From Hetaerina americana (taxonomy: Eukaryota; Arthropoda; Insecta; Odonata; Calopterygidae): a stretch of DNA of 64,000 nucleotides. The translations under genes were made by a program, and so were the position numbers. The DNA lies in assembly GCA_022747635.1 (NCBI GenBank), contig JAKTNV010000067.1, positions 2,214,501-2,278,500 of the forward strand, given 5' to 3'. Below are positions 33,818-44,422 of the stretch, piece by piece (within the stretch, counting starts at the first letter, position 1; every line of letters starts with the position of its first letter). Under the pieces are notes generated by a model. It was not told the origin of the DNA and ran no database searches. It worked only from the letters and a program-made list of their open reading frames with translations.

Positions 33818-35701
33818 GACTGGGTGAAGAAACCGATCTTGCGCTCGCCAGTTCCTCCAGGAGTGAGAGGAGTAGGAGCCCTTGCTTGCTGGTGATGTAC
33901 CGCCTCAGAGTCTTGGAGATCGTCGCAACTGTCACCCAAAGCTCCTGGTCCTCCTGCAGAGCAATGGAGGCGACGGGAGCGACAGCCGCGGAAGCGATCA
34001 CCGGGTAACAGGGAGCGTTGGTCCTGACAAGAGCCGTCCTTGCCTGGTCCTGAGGTGCGTCGGTCGGATGTGTTTTGGCCGGCTTCTCTGCTGCAGCTTC
34101 CTCCTTCTTCTCCGCAGGAGCTAGAAGGGACTTCTTCTTCTTCTTTTTGGAAGACTTAGAGGGCGCCTGCTGGCGTCGAAGTTCCCCGGTCCTCTGCCGT
34201 ACTCTCCTTCTCCATTTTCCCCGGAAGGACTCCCCCTTTGACTTTCGGGAACGAGGGTGACAAGTCCTCGGTCCTCTCTGTGCTCGGGGGAGGGGAAGAA
34301 ATCTGGTACCGGGCTTTTGTCGCCGTGTCCATCTCCATTTGGTCCTGAGAAGGGACTTTTAAGATTGTGGCGAAGGATTTTACCCCCTCCACTTTCTTCG
34401 CTGCAGCCCTTGCCGGCACAGGTTTCTCGCCGGCTTCCCAGCAGCCGGAGCAACCTTTCTTTTCGCGTCGCCGTTTTCCTTGTGGCGGCGGAAGGCGTCC
34501 ATCGCCACAGGACAGCGTCGAGCAACAGCAGCGTGGTCACCTCCGCAGTTTGCGTAGATGGCTGCGTCAGTCCTCCCCCTGGAGCACTCCTCCACTCGAT
34601 GGGCTCCAGCACACCGAAGGCACCTGGTGGCGCAGCGACATGCAAGGGAAATGTGCCCGAAGCGCATGCAGTTATTGCACTGCAACGGGCCACCTCCCCC
34701 ACGGCACTGTTCCACCGTGACGAAGCAGTAGTTCAGCTTTCGGATGTCCCTTGGCTGCACTGCTCTCGGCGTCCTCACGACATTCGCCGCGTGGCGATCA
34801 ATGGGGACCGGTTCCCAGCCTCCATGACCGTCAGGCGACGAAGGCTTCTGACGACGTAGCCAAGTGACTGAAGGGCCGCAGTCACCTTGTCGTCGCTGAC
34901 CTACCGAGATACGCCCTTGATGAAAGCTTCACCCCGGGAATCCTCTCGATGGGCTGAGTGTGGTATTGGATCCTCAAGGAATCCAGTACCGCAGTCACCT
35001 TTCGGTGACCCTCAATGGTCTCGGTGACGAGTCGGATGGAAGATCGCCTGACCTCCAATCCAAACTCGTCCCCGAGTTCCTTTTCCAGTCGCTCGATGAG
35101 CCCCTGGACGTCCGTGACGCCATACAGCACTATGGGAGGCGTCTTCTTTTTTGTCACCGTTGGTGCTCCTTCGGTGGCAGCAGGCGTCGGGATGGCATCG
35201 TCCGTAGGGGTTGACGTCTTCTTCTTCTTTTTCTTTGAGCCGACGACGGTAAAACCGTCGCCCGACTCGTCGCCCGAGTCCAGGGCTCGGGCAGCTCCCT
35301 CCTCATCACCTAGGAGCGCCGAAGACGAAGTTGGTTGCGAGGAAACCGGCAGCACCGTTATTCTCGCTTCCTTCTTCCTCTTGGTAGTCTTGCGACCTTA
35401 CTGGTCGTCAACTCTAGTTTGGTCCTGAAAAGGGCCGCTGGAGCTAACCTGTGTCACCGTTGGTGCTGGATCTGTATTTGTGGCAGGTACGTTGCCAGCG
35501 GTCTCCTTTGGTTTCGCCGTCCCCGGGATCGGAGAAGCCGGCGCAGGCGCCGACTCCCCTCTCCCGAACACACGACGAAGGTCCTCAGGAGACAATTCCA
35601 GAGGACGACGTCCTGTCGCCAGTTGTTGCTGTACGGCGATGTCCCTTCGTCCTCTCCTGAGGCAACGCGAGCGCTGAGTCGGCCTTAACTGCACGAGGCA
35701 T
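33810..35701 (-). pseudogene. Jockey-type ORF1 (gag-like) with zinc knuckles
   Basis: Broken by frameshifts and at least one stop (TAA at 35398-35400). Recognisable parts: an N-terminal Pro/Ser/Thr-rich region with LELSPEDLRRVFGRGE; a KKKKKK basic run followed by PPIVLYGVTDVQGLIERLEK (a gag-like domain preceding the knuckles, 35355-34882); and Cys-rich knuckles LQCNNCMRFGHISLACRCAT, CLRCAGAHRVEEC and YANCGGDHAAVARRCP (34700-34540). The final frame stops at 33810-33812, overlapping the ORF2 start. The protein would package element RNA. Confidence 0.82.
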
Positions 35702-35732
35702 AGCGGGCTCTCCCTCTCTCTTTCTCGCCCGA

Positions 35733-35842
35733 CGTCCACCCTTTTTCGTCGTACCGACGCCGTGTCCCCCTGGTGGTACCTTTCGGTACTTGGAACACAT
35801 AAATTCCGCGTTGATTCCGTCTGCTCTCCTTGCGCCGCCACA
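35733..35842 (-). repeat. Gypsy 3' LTR, proximal half
   Basis: It matches 38806-38915 with about five differences. The LTR edge at 35842 is the TGTGGCG terminus on the - strand. Confidence 0.9.
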
Positions 35843-35855
35843 TCACCCCCTCTGT
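35843..35855 (-). promoter_or_regulatory. Gypsy polypurine tract
   Basis: On the - strand, ACAGAGGGGGTGA sits directly before the 3' LTR start. This is the expected place for the plus-strand primer of an LTR element. Confidence 0.65.
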
Positions 35856-35911
35856 AGACTTTAGGCCTCTAAAGAACGAAAAAGGAAGGATTAGCGAAAA
35901 GAAGTGAGATG

Positions 35912-36253
35912 CTATGGTGCAAAATCTGCCAGGTGCTTAGGGAAATGGACCCTCCTCCCAAAGCGGGTCTCTCTCGGCTCTTCGGCAGGTGCAGCAGTGG
36001 TGGTCCTAGGGTGTCTTTTGTCCCGGAGAGGTGCGGGTGCTGCGCCGCTCGTCCCGTCGTTCTCCTCAAGAGTGTAGGCAGGTTTTATGCGGTCAATTGA
36101 AGTAGTTTTCTCACTACCTCGGACGTTGACCACGACAAATTTTGGCTCTCTTCGGATGACCGGGAAGGGACCCTCGTACGATGGTTGAAGAGTAAGCTTT
36201 GTCGCGTCGTTTTTCACGAAAACGTGGGATGTGGACGACAGGTCTTGATGCAA
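35912..36253 (-). pseudogene. Gypsy integrase C-terminal domain
   Basis: It reads SSTSHVFVKNDATKLTLQPS, then YEGPFPVIRREPKFVVVNVR and SIDRIKPAYT. This is the GPF/Y-type C-terminal DNA-binding module of Gypsy integrases. It is in a separate frame from the core at 36374, so a frameshift or stop lies between. Confidence 0.85.
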
Positions 36254-36373
36254 GAAGGCAGACTTCTCGCCGTGGCGTGACGCAGGAACTAGTCGTATGG
36301 TGGAGAAATGTTGCCGTAGCTGCGCGGCGAAATTAAGGTCGTCGTCCGCCGGCCGCTCGCTAGGGACGAAAAA

Positions 36374-36922
36374 CTATCCTGGTAGACGGAGTGGGTGACC
36401 ATAAACCATCTCCGCCGGAGACGCCCCTATGTCTGCTTTCCAGGCGGCTCGTATACCGAGCAGCACTACTGGCAGGACGTCCGGCCAACCATCCGACCGG
36501 TGGCACATTATGGCTGCCTTCAGTTGGCGGTGGAACCTCTCCACCATGCCATTTGCTGCGGGGTGATAAGCCGTGGTTCTTAGGTGTCGTGAACCGGTGA
36601 GCCCCGCCAATTGCTGGAACAGATGAGATTCAAACTGTCGACCTTGGTCCGTCGTCATCCGGAGTGGAGTGCCGAAGAGAGCGACCCATTTCCGAAAGAA
36701 TTCCTTTGCGACCGTGTTAGCTGTTGCGTCCCGAACCGGGAACGCCTCTGGCCATCTTGAAAAACGATCGACACACGTCAGGCAATATCGATATCCCGCG
36801 GAAACTGGCAAGGGGCCTACAATGTCGATATGCACATGCTCAAAACGCTGGGTGGGCGGCGAAAAACCGCCCACAGGGGCACTGTGTGGCGATGAATCTT
36901 CGCTCGCTGGCAGGGAATGAGT
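36374..36922 (-). pseudogene. Gypsy integrase catalytic core
   Basis: The retroviral-type integrase core is readable: [20 protein letters not shown] (first Asp), CLTCVDRFSRWPEAFPVRDA, RMTTDQGRQFESHLFQQLAG (second Asp), and AYHPAANGMVERFHRQLKAA (catalytic Glu). The N-terminal HHCC zinc domain is missing except for its last residues (CQRAKIHRH). The deletion junction lies just upstream, near 36922. Confidence 0.88.
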
Positions 36923-37240
36923 CCGAATGGCGTGATGAATGCCGTTTTGGAAATTTCGTCGGGGCACACAAGTATTTGGTGGTACGCGCGTACGAGGTCA
37001 ATACGCGAAAATACAGTTTTACCGGCCAAATTGTGCGCGAAATCGGCGATATGAGGCACCGGATATCGGTCGGGAATGGTCCGCGCGTTGAGACCGCGAT
37101 AATCCCCGTAGGGACGCCACTCGCCATCCTTCTTGGGCACCAGATGCAGAGCCGAGGCCCAACAACTGTCCGACCGTCGGACCGTACCGCTGCGTAGCAT
37201 CTCGTCGAACTCCTTTTTGGCGATGGCGAGCTTATCTGCT
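36922..37240 (-). pseudogene. Gypsy reverse transcriptase, N-terminal part only
   Basis: It reads [80 protein letters not shown] and [10 protein letters not shown], then jumps into integrase sequence. Motif A is intact. The catalytic YxDD box, thumb, connection and RNase H are all absent. This is an internal deletion and not gradual decay. Confidence 0.88.
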
Positions 37241-37241
37241 G

Positions 37242-37745
37242 TTAGTCGCCGGGGCTTGCAGGCGACGGGGTTCCGGACGTCACCTTGATGTGATGCATGG
37301 TCGTGTGCCGGGGCTCCCTCGGTGTGCTAGCTGGGCGAGTGATCTCAGAGAATTCGGTCAGCATCTCATGGAATCCAGATGATTCGATTGCAGTCTTCAC
37401 CTGCGGGACCGAACACGGCACAATGCGACCGCCCGTGCCCAACGACGTGATCCCATCTGTTATTCGCTGCCGGTGGACGTCCACTAAAAGGCGGTAAAAC
37501 GACAAAAAGTCCACGCCAATGATGGGCCTATCGATATCCGCCACTACGAAGCGCCAACGGAAGTCCCGCTTTAGGCCTAAATTCAAGGCTAAGTCTAACC
37601 ACCCGTAGGTCTTTATCAGTGTCCCGTTCGCGGCAAATAGCTGGTTGGTAGAAAGTGGCTGTCGTCCCTTCACCAGCGTACGCGGGTAAACGCAAAGATC
37701 GGAACCGGTGTCGACCAGGAATTCTGTCTTCGTCACCGAGTCCAC
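37242..37745 (-). pseudogene. Gypsy aspartic protease
   Basis: The active-site block FLVDTGSDLCVYP lies near the start, followed by LFAANGTLIKTYGWLDLALN, the FVVADIDRPIIGVDFLSFYR block (second conserved region) and a tail ending PGD. It is typical of the pepsin-like half-protease of Gypsy elements, which cleaves the polyprotein. It is offset in frame from gag, as expected for pol. Confidence 0.88.
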
Positions 37746-37789
37746 AACATACAGGCGGCGAGGCTGGGGGCAGCGGGTGTCGGCCGCAA

Positions 37790-38575
37790 TTACGCCCTGC
37801 CCTCGTGGTTTTCCGACTTAAAGGTGCACGGGGAACGGCACTTAGTCGCGCGAGCACCAAAAGTAACGTGGTACCAGCACCACCTTGCATCTGGAGGCGC
37901 GGAAGGGCTGCGGACACGCCGCTGTCGGCTTTTGGAACGTTTCCGTCCGCGAAAATCCGGACAAGAAGCAGTCAACGCGGCCACCTGTTGTGTCAGGGCC
38001 GCTATCTGCCTTCGAAGTTCCTCCACTTCGGAATGCGGCGTGACACTGGCGACTTGCGGGGGGCGCGGCACCTCGTGCACCTTGTCGGCAAGTTTCGACA
38101 GGCTTTCCAGTTCCAGCGAGTCTTGTGAGGCCAGGATGGACTGTGTGTGGGATGGCAAGCGATTCATCCACAGCGTCTTCAGGAAGTCGCCTGGCACGGC
38201 AACGCCAGCCAACGTCCGTAGATGGTGCAAGAACTGGGATGGTTTCCGGTCCCCCAACTCCTCGTGCTCGAGGAGTTGCCGTATTTTCTGCGCCTGCGAG
38301 ACGGAGAGTCGTTGGATTAATTCCTCCTTGATCTTCTGGTATGGGTCTGTCCTGGGGGGATTCACAATAATGTCCTCCACTTCCAGCGCGTGGCGATTGT
38401 CTAACTGGGCGACCACGTGGGAATACTTCGTCGCCTCACTCGTAATTCCCGCTAGCAAGAACTGAACTTCCAGCTGCGAAAACCATAGAGCCGGGTTTTC
38501 TGGCCAAAAAGGCGGAACTCGCATCGTCACTCTGTTTACGATTGACTCCTCCGACCCGTTGCTTGGAGGAGGCAT
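37790..38575 (-). CDS. Gypsy gag protein, intact frame
   Basis: 261 codons from ATG at 38575. The capsid-like region starts RVPPFWPENPALWFSQLEVQ, with FLLAGITSEATKYSHVVAQL and LSVSQAQKIRQLLEHEELGD, RKPSQFLHHLRTLAG and LWMNRLPSHTQSILA. A coiled-coil-like EVEELRRQIAALTQQVAAL follows, then an Arg/Ser-rich basic stretch and a nucleocapsid-like CWYHVTFGARATKCRSPC. The start lies about 80 bp inside the 5' LTR border. It is the only intact gene of the element. Confidence 0.85.
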   Translation of the reverse strand: MPPPSNGSEESIVNRVTMRVPPFWPENPALWFSQLEVQFLLAGITSEATKYSHVVAQLDNRHALEVEDIIVNPPRTDPYQKIKEELIQRLSVSQAQKIRQLLEHEELGDRKPSQFLHHLRTLAGVAVPGDFLKTLWMNRLPSHTQSILASQDSLELESLSKLADKVHEVPRPPQVASVTPHSEVEELRRQIAALTQQVAALTASCPDFRGRKRSKSRQRRVRSPSAPPDARWCWYHVTFGARATKCRSPCTFKSENHEGRA

Positions 38576-38637
38576 TTTGCACCACGTGGCGCTTCAAGTC
38601 ACAGAACGAAAAAATTGCAAACCTTAGCTCGCGCGTG

Positions 38638-38655
38638 ATCACGTCGGGGTCACCA
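38638..38655 (-). promoter_or_regulatory. Gypsy primer-binding site
   Basis: On the - strand, TGGTGACCCCGACGTGAT begins two bases after the 5' LTR end. TGG at this position fits pairing with a tRNA 3' CCA. Confidence 0.7.
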
Positions 38656-38656
38656 A

Positions 38657-38915
38657 TGAAGGGGTATCCTTCTACGCTAGTGGACGTTGGGAAAAAATCA
38701 ACACTCGAGCGTTAAACTCAACGGGTTTATTAACAAAACGGATGTACAGAGGGCGATCGTACTGCTTGCTTTATCATTCGCGGCAGACTGATTCTCTCGC
38801 CCGACGTCCACCCTTTTTCGTCGTACCGACGCCGTGTCCCCCTGGTGGTACCTTCCGGTACTTGGAACACAGAAATTCAGCCGTGCGTTCCGTCTGCTCT
38901 CCTTGCGCCGCCACA
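38657..38915 (-). repeat. Gypsy 5' LTR, intact
   Basis: A 259-bp LTR with TG...CA ends, matching the split 3' LTR. Confidence 0.94.
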
Positions 38916-39250
38916 TGTCTAAGTCTCTAGAGAGTAGCTCGCGATCTAGTTGGCTCATTATTTCCCTCTATACCAACGTGTGTGCTTAAGTCTTTAATGT
39001 ATATGAAGAACTGAAGAGGCCCTATTACACTTCCCTGGGGGACGCCAGAAGTTATATCTCTCTCCGTTGAGCACAACCCATCAATGACTACTATTTTTTT
39101 GCGATTTGACAAGAAGTCTCTAATCCAATTAATAATTTTCTCATTGATTCCATAGTATTTAAGTTTATGTAACAGTTTATTGTGTGGGACTTTGTCGAAG
39201 GCTTTTTAGAAATCCAGGACTACTGCATCGACTTGTGTTGTTTAATCAAG
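38916..39250 (-). pseudogene. CR1/L2-type LINE RT palm fragment
   Basis: It reads VDAVVLDF*KAFDKVPHNKL, LHKLKYYGINEKIINWIRDF, LSNRKKIVVIDGLCSTERDI, then TSGVPQGSVIGPLQFFIYIK. It ends at RSRATL at the Gypsy border. On the other side of the Gypsy element the frame resumes at LSEWCNK. The FADD catalytic box expected between them is not visible, so a short deletion near the insertion site is likely. Confidence 0.85.
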
Positions 39251-40090
39251 TAGCTACGGATGGTCCGGATGAAAAATATATTTATACGGATGCATGTCTC
39301 TTCGTACTTCTGTAAATAATGAAACTATAGCCTTATGTGCAAAATGCTCAATAATTCTTGAAAAAGTCGCATATATCCAAATTCACTCACATTCGAACGG
39401 CCGCCATCTTGAACCATATATTGAAGGTAATAGGATCAATTAACTATTACAGGTTAAAATTATATTAATCTGCGGAAGGGGAAAATTTTATTAAAATTAA
39501 TAATTTATTAATTAGTTGTAAATAAACAAACTATATTAATATATTAATTTGTACAACTTAGTTCATATTTTACTTAATAAATGAAACGCATAACGTAGTG
39601 ATGGTGCCACAAGCGAATTTCCGGTCTTTTAGTCGTCTTGTTGGGCAGTTGGCGCCTGAATCCGTTCATGGGTGGGCGTGATTGCAGCATTAAGATAAGG
39701 TGAGTACCGATAAGAATCATGTAAAGAGGCAATCCATAGTTGTGATTGCCCCATTGTCATTTTAAAGGCGCCTTGATTGATAAGTGTTTTCAAATGAGTA
39801 TTTTACTTAGCGCTAGAAGTCGAAAAATAATATTTGAGGATGACATTTTTATTTCTCCAATTTATTTGGAAAATACGAACGAGGTCGCATGTTTTTTATT
39901 GCATGGATTATAATCATTTAATCGATAATTTCATTCATTTGACGCCAAGGGTCTTCCTTGCAGGTTGCACATGAAATTGGGTGTTTTGTTGTGGCTCTAA
40001 TTTAATGTTAAATATACGCCTATGATTTTAGTGCACCTGAAAATTGGTAGAACCTTTCTGGAAGGTGCAGGACCTGGGCTAAAAGACGTT

Positions 40091-40123
40091 TTTCCATAGC
40101 CTCGTAGTGTGAGGCTATGGAAA
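40091..40123. repeat. perfect 13-bp hairpin
   Basis: TTTCCATAGCCTC (40091-40103) and its exact reverse complement (40111-40123) are separated by a 7-nt loop. Confidence 0.9.
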
Positions 40124-40213
40124 TGTTAGCTGGTACAATCACGCTATGACAGAGGAAGATTTTTGACTTGAGAGAATTAGTGAGAAGAATTGCACATTCT
40201 TTCGCCCAAGAAT

Positions 40214-40264
40214 CACTCCCACTTTCCCCCTCTACCTGCACGGTCGAGGGGGAAAGCGGGGGCG
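40214..40264. repeat. inverted repeat, 19-bp arms
   Basis: An 11-bp perfect stem CTTTCCCCCTC/GAGGGGGAAAG (40222-40232, 40246-40256) extends outward to 19 positions with three mismatches. All three are transitions. Loop of 13 nt. Confidence 0.8.
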
Positions 40265-40340
40265 ATGCTCTGGGTGCACTTATGATGGTGATTTTGTTTA
40301 TATTTAGTGCTTTAATTAACTAATTGGCATCTTTCTCTTA

Positions 40341-40528
40341 GTTGTAGTAAGTTGAGGGAGGTGGGCGAAAGCTGAGAAACCCGGTGTCGGCACTGGTATA
40401 CTCTCATTGACGAAAGGCCCCAAGGGGATCACAGCTTAACGTCCTACAGAAAGCACTTCAAGTAGGATCGGGATGCCACTGAAAAATATCTGTCGTACCC
40501 GTCATTAGAACCTGGGGCCTCTGAGTGG
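40341..40528 (-). mobile_element. SINE family 2, copy C
   Basis: A 188-bp - strand copy flanked by a perfect 12-bp direct repeat ATCTTTCTCTTA (40329-40340 and 40529-40540). The reverse complement carries ACTTGAAGTGCTTTCTGTAG, GACGTTAAGCTG, CCCCTTGGGGCCTTTCGTC and GTGCCGACACCGGGTTTCTC, with a TACTACAACT tail. The 5' head is truncated. Confidence 0.9.
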
Positions 40529-40540
40529 ATCTTTCTCTTA

Positions 40541-41990
40541 CTTTCATTGATGTTTGGGTAGCCAATCTAGTATTAATTTCATACGGTTTATGTATCTTTG
40601 CTTCTAACCTTTGAATGCTATTTCTCCGTCTTTAGCCTTTTTATTTCATCCATATTTTTGTTTCTTCCTTGTGTTGTTAATGATCGTACGAATCTAGTCA
40701 TTTAGTTATAGTGAAATTGGGCAATATTGATATTTCTTGGGTTTCCGATGTCGGGCGAGAGCGAGTGCGTTCCCTGGCTCCAACTGATTGCCGTGAAATA
40801 TTTTTTGGAAAGGAAACCACGTATAAATACCTAGATACACATCAATTGGAAGTGATGATCGGAAGATATCATACTTACATGACTTTCAGAATGTTGCGAG
40901 GCTGGTAGTAAATAGTTATGCGCCACGTGACACTTCAAGAAGGGGCACGCATACTTCGGTTTCAATTGGAGTGAGACCAACATATCCTATACTGATTTTC
41001 CTTTGAACGTTGCCCTTCCAGCTGCCACGACACACGGGGAATGCGCTACTTGACGCCTGTTTATCGGCCATGGCATGGCATTTAATACTCTGCTTCGATT
41101 GTCATTTTTGCATGCACGTCGTGTGGGTTGGGAGAGTTTTCGGCCCCTGTCGCCCGAGCTTTTGAAGTGTAGCGACTGGGGCTAAGGCCTCATGCCTGCG
41201 GGCGGATTTATCCATTTACAATGGCTTTAGTACGTCCTAGAATGAGCTGTCTGTTTTTAAAGTTTGGTAATTTTATGAAATATGGATGAATCTTTGCTAT
41301 TTCTGTTGCAGAAATTTAATTTGTCAAGTTATTTACACTCTAGCGTGACTTGATATTTTCTCAAGGTAAAATGAAGGATTTGCTAATTTTTCAGTGTCTA
41401 TTTCAGTGTGTTTTACTTTTTAAACTGGGTTACTGGGAGAAGTACAGAACGAATTATTTTCCTCTTTCAATTTAAGACACTTCAGAAGTCTAGTGCCTAA
41501 TCTGGGATAACTTCGCAGTTGGGATGGACGACAAAGACCTCGGAGTAAGTGTAGAAGAAAGATTCCTAACCCGAATCTGTACTAATGGAGATGAGATAAG
41601 TATTTTATTTATGTATATATAATAGATTTTTGAATACCAGGTAAAATTAAAAAAAAGTAATTTTGCAAGCAATGTGAAGGTGCAACTTGGGTCGATATGC
41701 ACGTTGAATCATATTTACAAGCTTTTGAAACATTCTCCAGGTTTTTTTGCAGTTCGTCAATTTCATTTAAGTTGACCGACAGACAGCACGACACTAGATT
41801 TGCGTTACGTTGGCATTTTTGTAGCTTGAATTAATTTCATTTCTGCTTCATATTCTCCCATAATTGTTTAAATTTCTCCATAGAAGGTCACTTCAAAATG
41901 TATCGCAAATTTTGAATTTTCGTGGGTTAGGTAAACTTGATTTTCAATTTTTTTGTGGCGTTCTGTGGGCACTTATGTCTCTTACTTATA
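40541..41990. other. non-coding, no recognisable feature
   Basis: Only short, unrecognisable frames (for example 40711-40908). Nothing recurs elsewhere in the window. Confidence 0.45.
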
Positions 41991-42049
41991 CTGTTAACTT
42001 CGGCCATTTTGAATGTTCCGTTAGTTGTTGACAGCTGTTTTGCTTGGAC

Positions 42050-43188
42050 GTGATTTGGCTTGTCTTCAATCTTTGCCTGTTCCAAAAATTGGATCAAAGA
42101 GTCTATCAAATTTTGTGTGAAGAACGAAATTAAGTGCGCGGACGCATTCCGAATGTTGACTGGCATATGGAGAAGCTGCCTTGGACCGAATTCACATTTA
42201 TTGGTGGTACACTGTTCTCAAAAGGCCGAGAAGATGTGAAGGAGGAAGAGCGTGCCAGACGCTCGAGCACGTCAACAACAGACGAAAACATTGATGAAGA
42301 GAAGGAAATAGTATTGGCCAATCGTCGAATCACCGTTTGAGTGACTGAGTGCCGAGGACCTACACATATGGATTGGCTCGTGCCATTCGATGTTTACCAA
42401 TGATTTCGGCATGACACGGGTCGCCGCGAAATTTGTACCAAAATTGCTCAATTTCGACCAAAAACAGGAAAGCATTTGCATTCCTAATGAGGTGTTGGAA
42501 TCAAATTTGCTCCAGAGGGTCATAACGGGTGACGAATCATGGGTTCATGGTAATGACGTGGAAACTAAAGCTCATTTATCCCAATGGAAGCTATAGCAGG
42601 AGCCAAGACCGAAAAAAGCGCGCCAAGTTCGGTCGGATGTGAAAGTTTTGCTTAGAGCTTTCTTCGATCGCAGGGGCGTGGTGCATCATGAGTTCTTGCC
42701 ACAGAGTAGAACGGTAAATGAAGAGTATTACCTGCATGTCATGCGCAAGTTGCACGAAGCAATCCGCCACGAACGCCCGGATTTGTGGTAGAACAAAAAT
42801 TGACTTATGCACCATGACAACGCCCCTGCTCACACATCGTTACTTATCCAAGAATTTTTTGCCAGAAACAGCACACCAATATTGCCGCAGCCACCGTATT
42901 CCCCAGATCATGCTCCCAGTGACTTTTTCTTGTTCCCAAAACTGAAGAGACCCTTGAAAGGATGACGCTATGCTTACGATTGATGAGATAAAGACTGCAT
43001 CCAAGGAGGAGCTGAAAAGGATGACAAAAAATGATTTTCTGAAGTGCTTCGAGCATTGGAAATAACGTTGGCGCAAGTGCATAATATCCGATGGGGATTA
43101 CTTTGAAGGGGACAAAATAGATATTCATGAATAAATAAATAATTTTTGAAAAAACACAAAAGTCATGATACTTTTTGAACAGACCTCG
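42050..43188 (+). mobile_element. decayed mariner
   Basis: The right terminus is at 43188, flanked by TA, with inward sequence CGAGGTCTGTTCAAAAAGTA. Transposase pieces in order: IKFCVKN (about 42090), KGREDVKEEERARRSSTSTT, NDFGMTRVAAKFVPKLLNFD, ITGDESWVHGND (first Asp), VVHHEFLPQSRTVNEEYYLH, MHHDNAPAHTS (second Asp), YSPDHAPSDFFLFPKLKR (third Asp), and GDYFEGDKIDIHE. At least six stops or shifts. No left terminus was found. Confidence 0.85.
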
Positions 43189-43417
43189 TATAGGTATAAT
43201 TGTAATGTAGTATAATTTGTGTCCATTTCCATATTTTTAGAGCTCTTTTGAATAAAAATTTCCCTCAATTATGAAATAATATGATTCTTTGGTTTTGTTT
43301 CTCAGTGACCCCTCAAGGAAATCATTTCGTGAACCATAGGCATTGGAATATATCTACAGATTTTAATTTTGAAAAGTACGACAAGGGTAAGAGTTATGCT
43401 TGTAAAACGTGCCTTAA

Positions 43418-44422
43418 CCCTCTGAGTGCGGCGGGCCGATATATCGGCTCTTGCGTAGGCTATTGTTTAAATCGCTGTTACTTATGGTTTTTTCTTTAAT
43501 AATTTATGGTTTTTGTGCTATCGATAGGGTAAATTCCATACAATTATGTAACACATTTTTTAATTTTTTATTAGCAATTTTAAATGTTTTTCAAAAAGTA
43601 TACTTCTTACTATAATTTTACGTTCAGTTTTGTACATGTCGGGACGCTCAGCCTAATTGTCTGCTCGTTTTTTTCTGAGTGGTCTTTCCACTATGAAAAG
43701 CCACCAAAAGGCTACTTATCTGTTTTCATCTGTAATCTCTTGAATGTGTTATAGTGTGGTGGTGTTGATATATAACTGCTTATTCAGACTTTGTTGATAA
43801 GATGGAAATGAGAGCACTGCTTTGTAATCATTTTGGTTTCTCTTGCCGTCCATCGTATCTAATCATTTGCGCCCTGTGTATTGGATTACATTGTCAGCAG
43901 TTCTCTGTGAGTTAGAACTTAGTTTTTTTCTGCCTTTAGATTGTAAGCACATTGCCGCAGTCTCAAGGAAAGGGGAAAAGTCCCAATTTGACTCCGTGAG
44001 ATCAGCCTTTTCAACAAAATCGAACTATGCAGAGGCTGACAAAAAATTTTCCAATTCACTGGTTTTTCTTTATTTATTTATCATTTTTTCTTCATGTCTT
44101 TTTGATTCTTTCTTAAATTTAAATATGGTAGTTGTATTGAAAAATGTTTAAAAAATATTAGTAGTGTCTAAAAATCGAAATATTATTGCTAAAAAAATAT
44201 TCTTCAAATTTATAATACTGTAATAATTACATTTATTTTTCAGATGATGTAAATGTATAACATCATTATTAACTACAACATTTTATTTTAAAATAAAATA
44301 ACTGCATGTGGATATCTAAACAAATAACTTCATAATGTTTTTTTCCTAAGGTGATACATTTTCTTAAATAACCCTTCGCACTTCTCACTAGTAACCCTGG
44401 AATCCCCACCGCACTAAGAGGG
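43418..44422. mobile_element. non-autonomous piggyBac-like element
   Basis: TTAA lies on both sides (43414-43417 and 44423-44426). The termini are CCCTCTGAGTGCGGCGGG and, inverted, CCCTCTTAGTGCGGTGGG (16 of 18 match). TTAA targets with CCC-starting inverted repeats are the piggyBac hallmark. The 1005-bp interior has no recognisable transposase. Confidence 0.8.

Larger units (their letters stand above)
30946..35722 (-). mobile_element. Jockey-type LINE nested in the Gypsy LTR
   Basis: A 4777-bp GC-rich insertion flanked by the 10-bp direct repeat TCTCGCCCGA (30936-30945 and 35723-35732). Its removal restores one continuous LTR. It encodes a gag-like ORF1 with zinc knuckles and an ORF2 with endonuclease and RT. 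The 8-nt ORF1/ORF2 overlap ATGGGTAG (33810-33817) is preserved. The GC content is visibly higher than the surroundings. Confidence 0.93.
30799..38915 (-). mobile_element. Gypsy LTR retrotransposon, deleted, with nested Jockey LINE
   Basis: The 5' LTR (- strand) is 38657-38915. The 3' LTR is 30799-30945 plus 35733-35842, split by a LINE. The LTRs are 257-259 bp, begin TGTGGCGGCGCAAGGAGAGC and end ...CCCCTTCA, and differ by about 4% by eye. The flanking tetranucleotides on the - strand are GACA and TACA, one mismatch. Internal order: gag, protease, RT start, integrase core, integrase C terminus. The middle of pol is deleted near 36922, so it cannot move on its own. Confidence 0.93.
29067..39250 (-). 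mobile_element. CR1/L2-type LINE, split by two later insertions
   Basis: Three segments of one - strand element are recognisable: 38916-39250 (RT palm), 30250-30798 (RT C-terminal part) and 29067-29493 (C-terminal end, 3' UTR, terminal block). They are separated by a Gypsy element (30799-38915) and a mariner derivative (29496-30248). The 3' end is GC-rich (CCTGCCACACGCCCTTGCGG...GGGGTATTAAGTAGATGCAGATG-type terminus). Loose copies of this tail occur at 2729, 12322 and 28125. Confidence 0.85.
39251..40328. other. non-coding, with two hairpins at 3' end
   Basis: AT-rich and without recognisable coding. It includes the inverted repeats at 40091-40123 and 40214-40264, listed separately. Confidence 0.5.

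Noticed and set aside
33882..35688. Several + strand frames over the Jockey-type ORF1
   Set aside because: They are shadows caused by high GC content. The - strand frames carry zinc knuckles and known domains.
30799..38915. Gypsy element as an infectious-type (env-bearing) retrovirus
   Set aside because: No env frame lies between integrase and the 3' LTR. The space is too short and contains only the polypurine tract.
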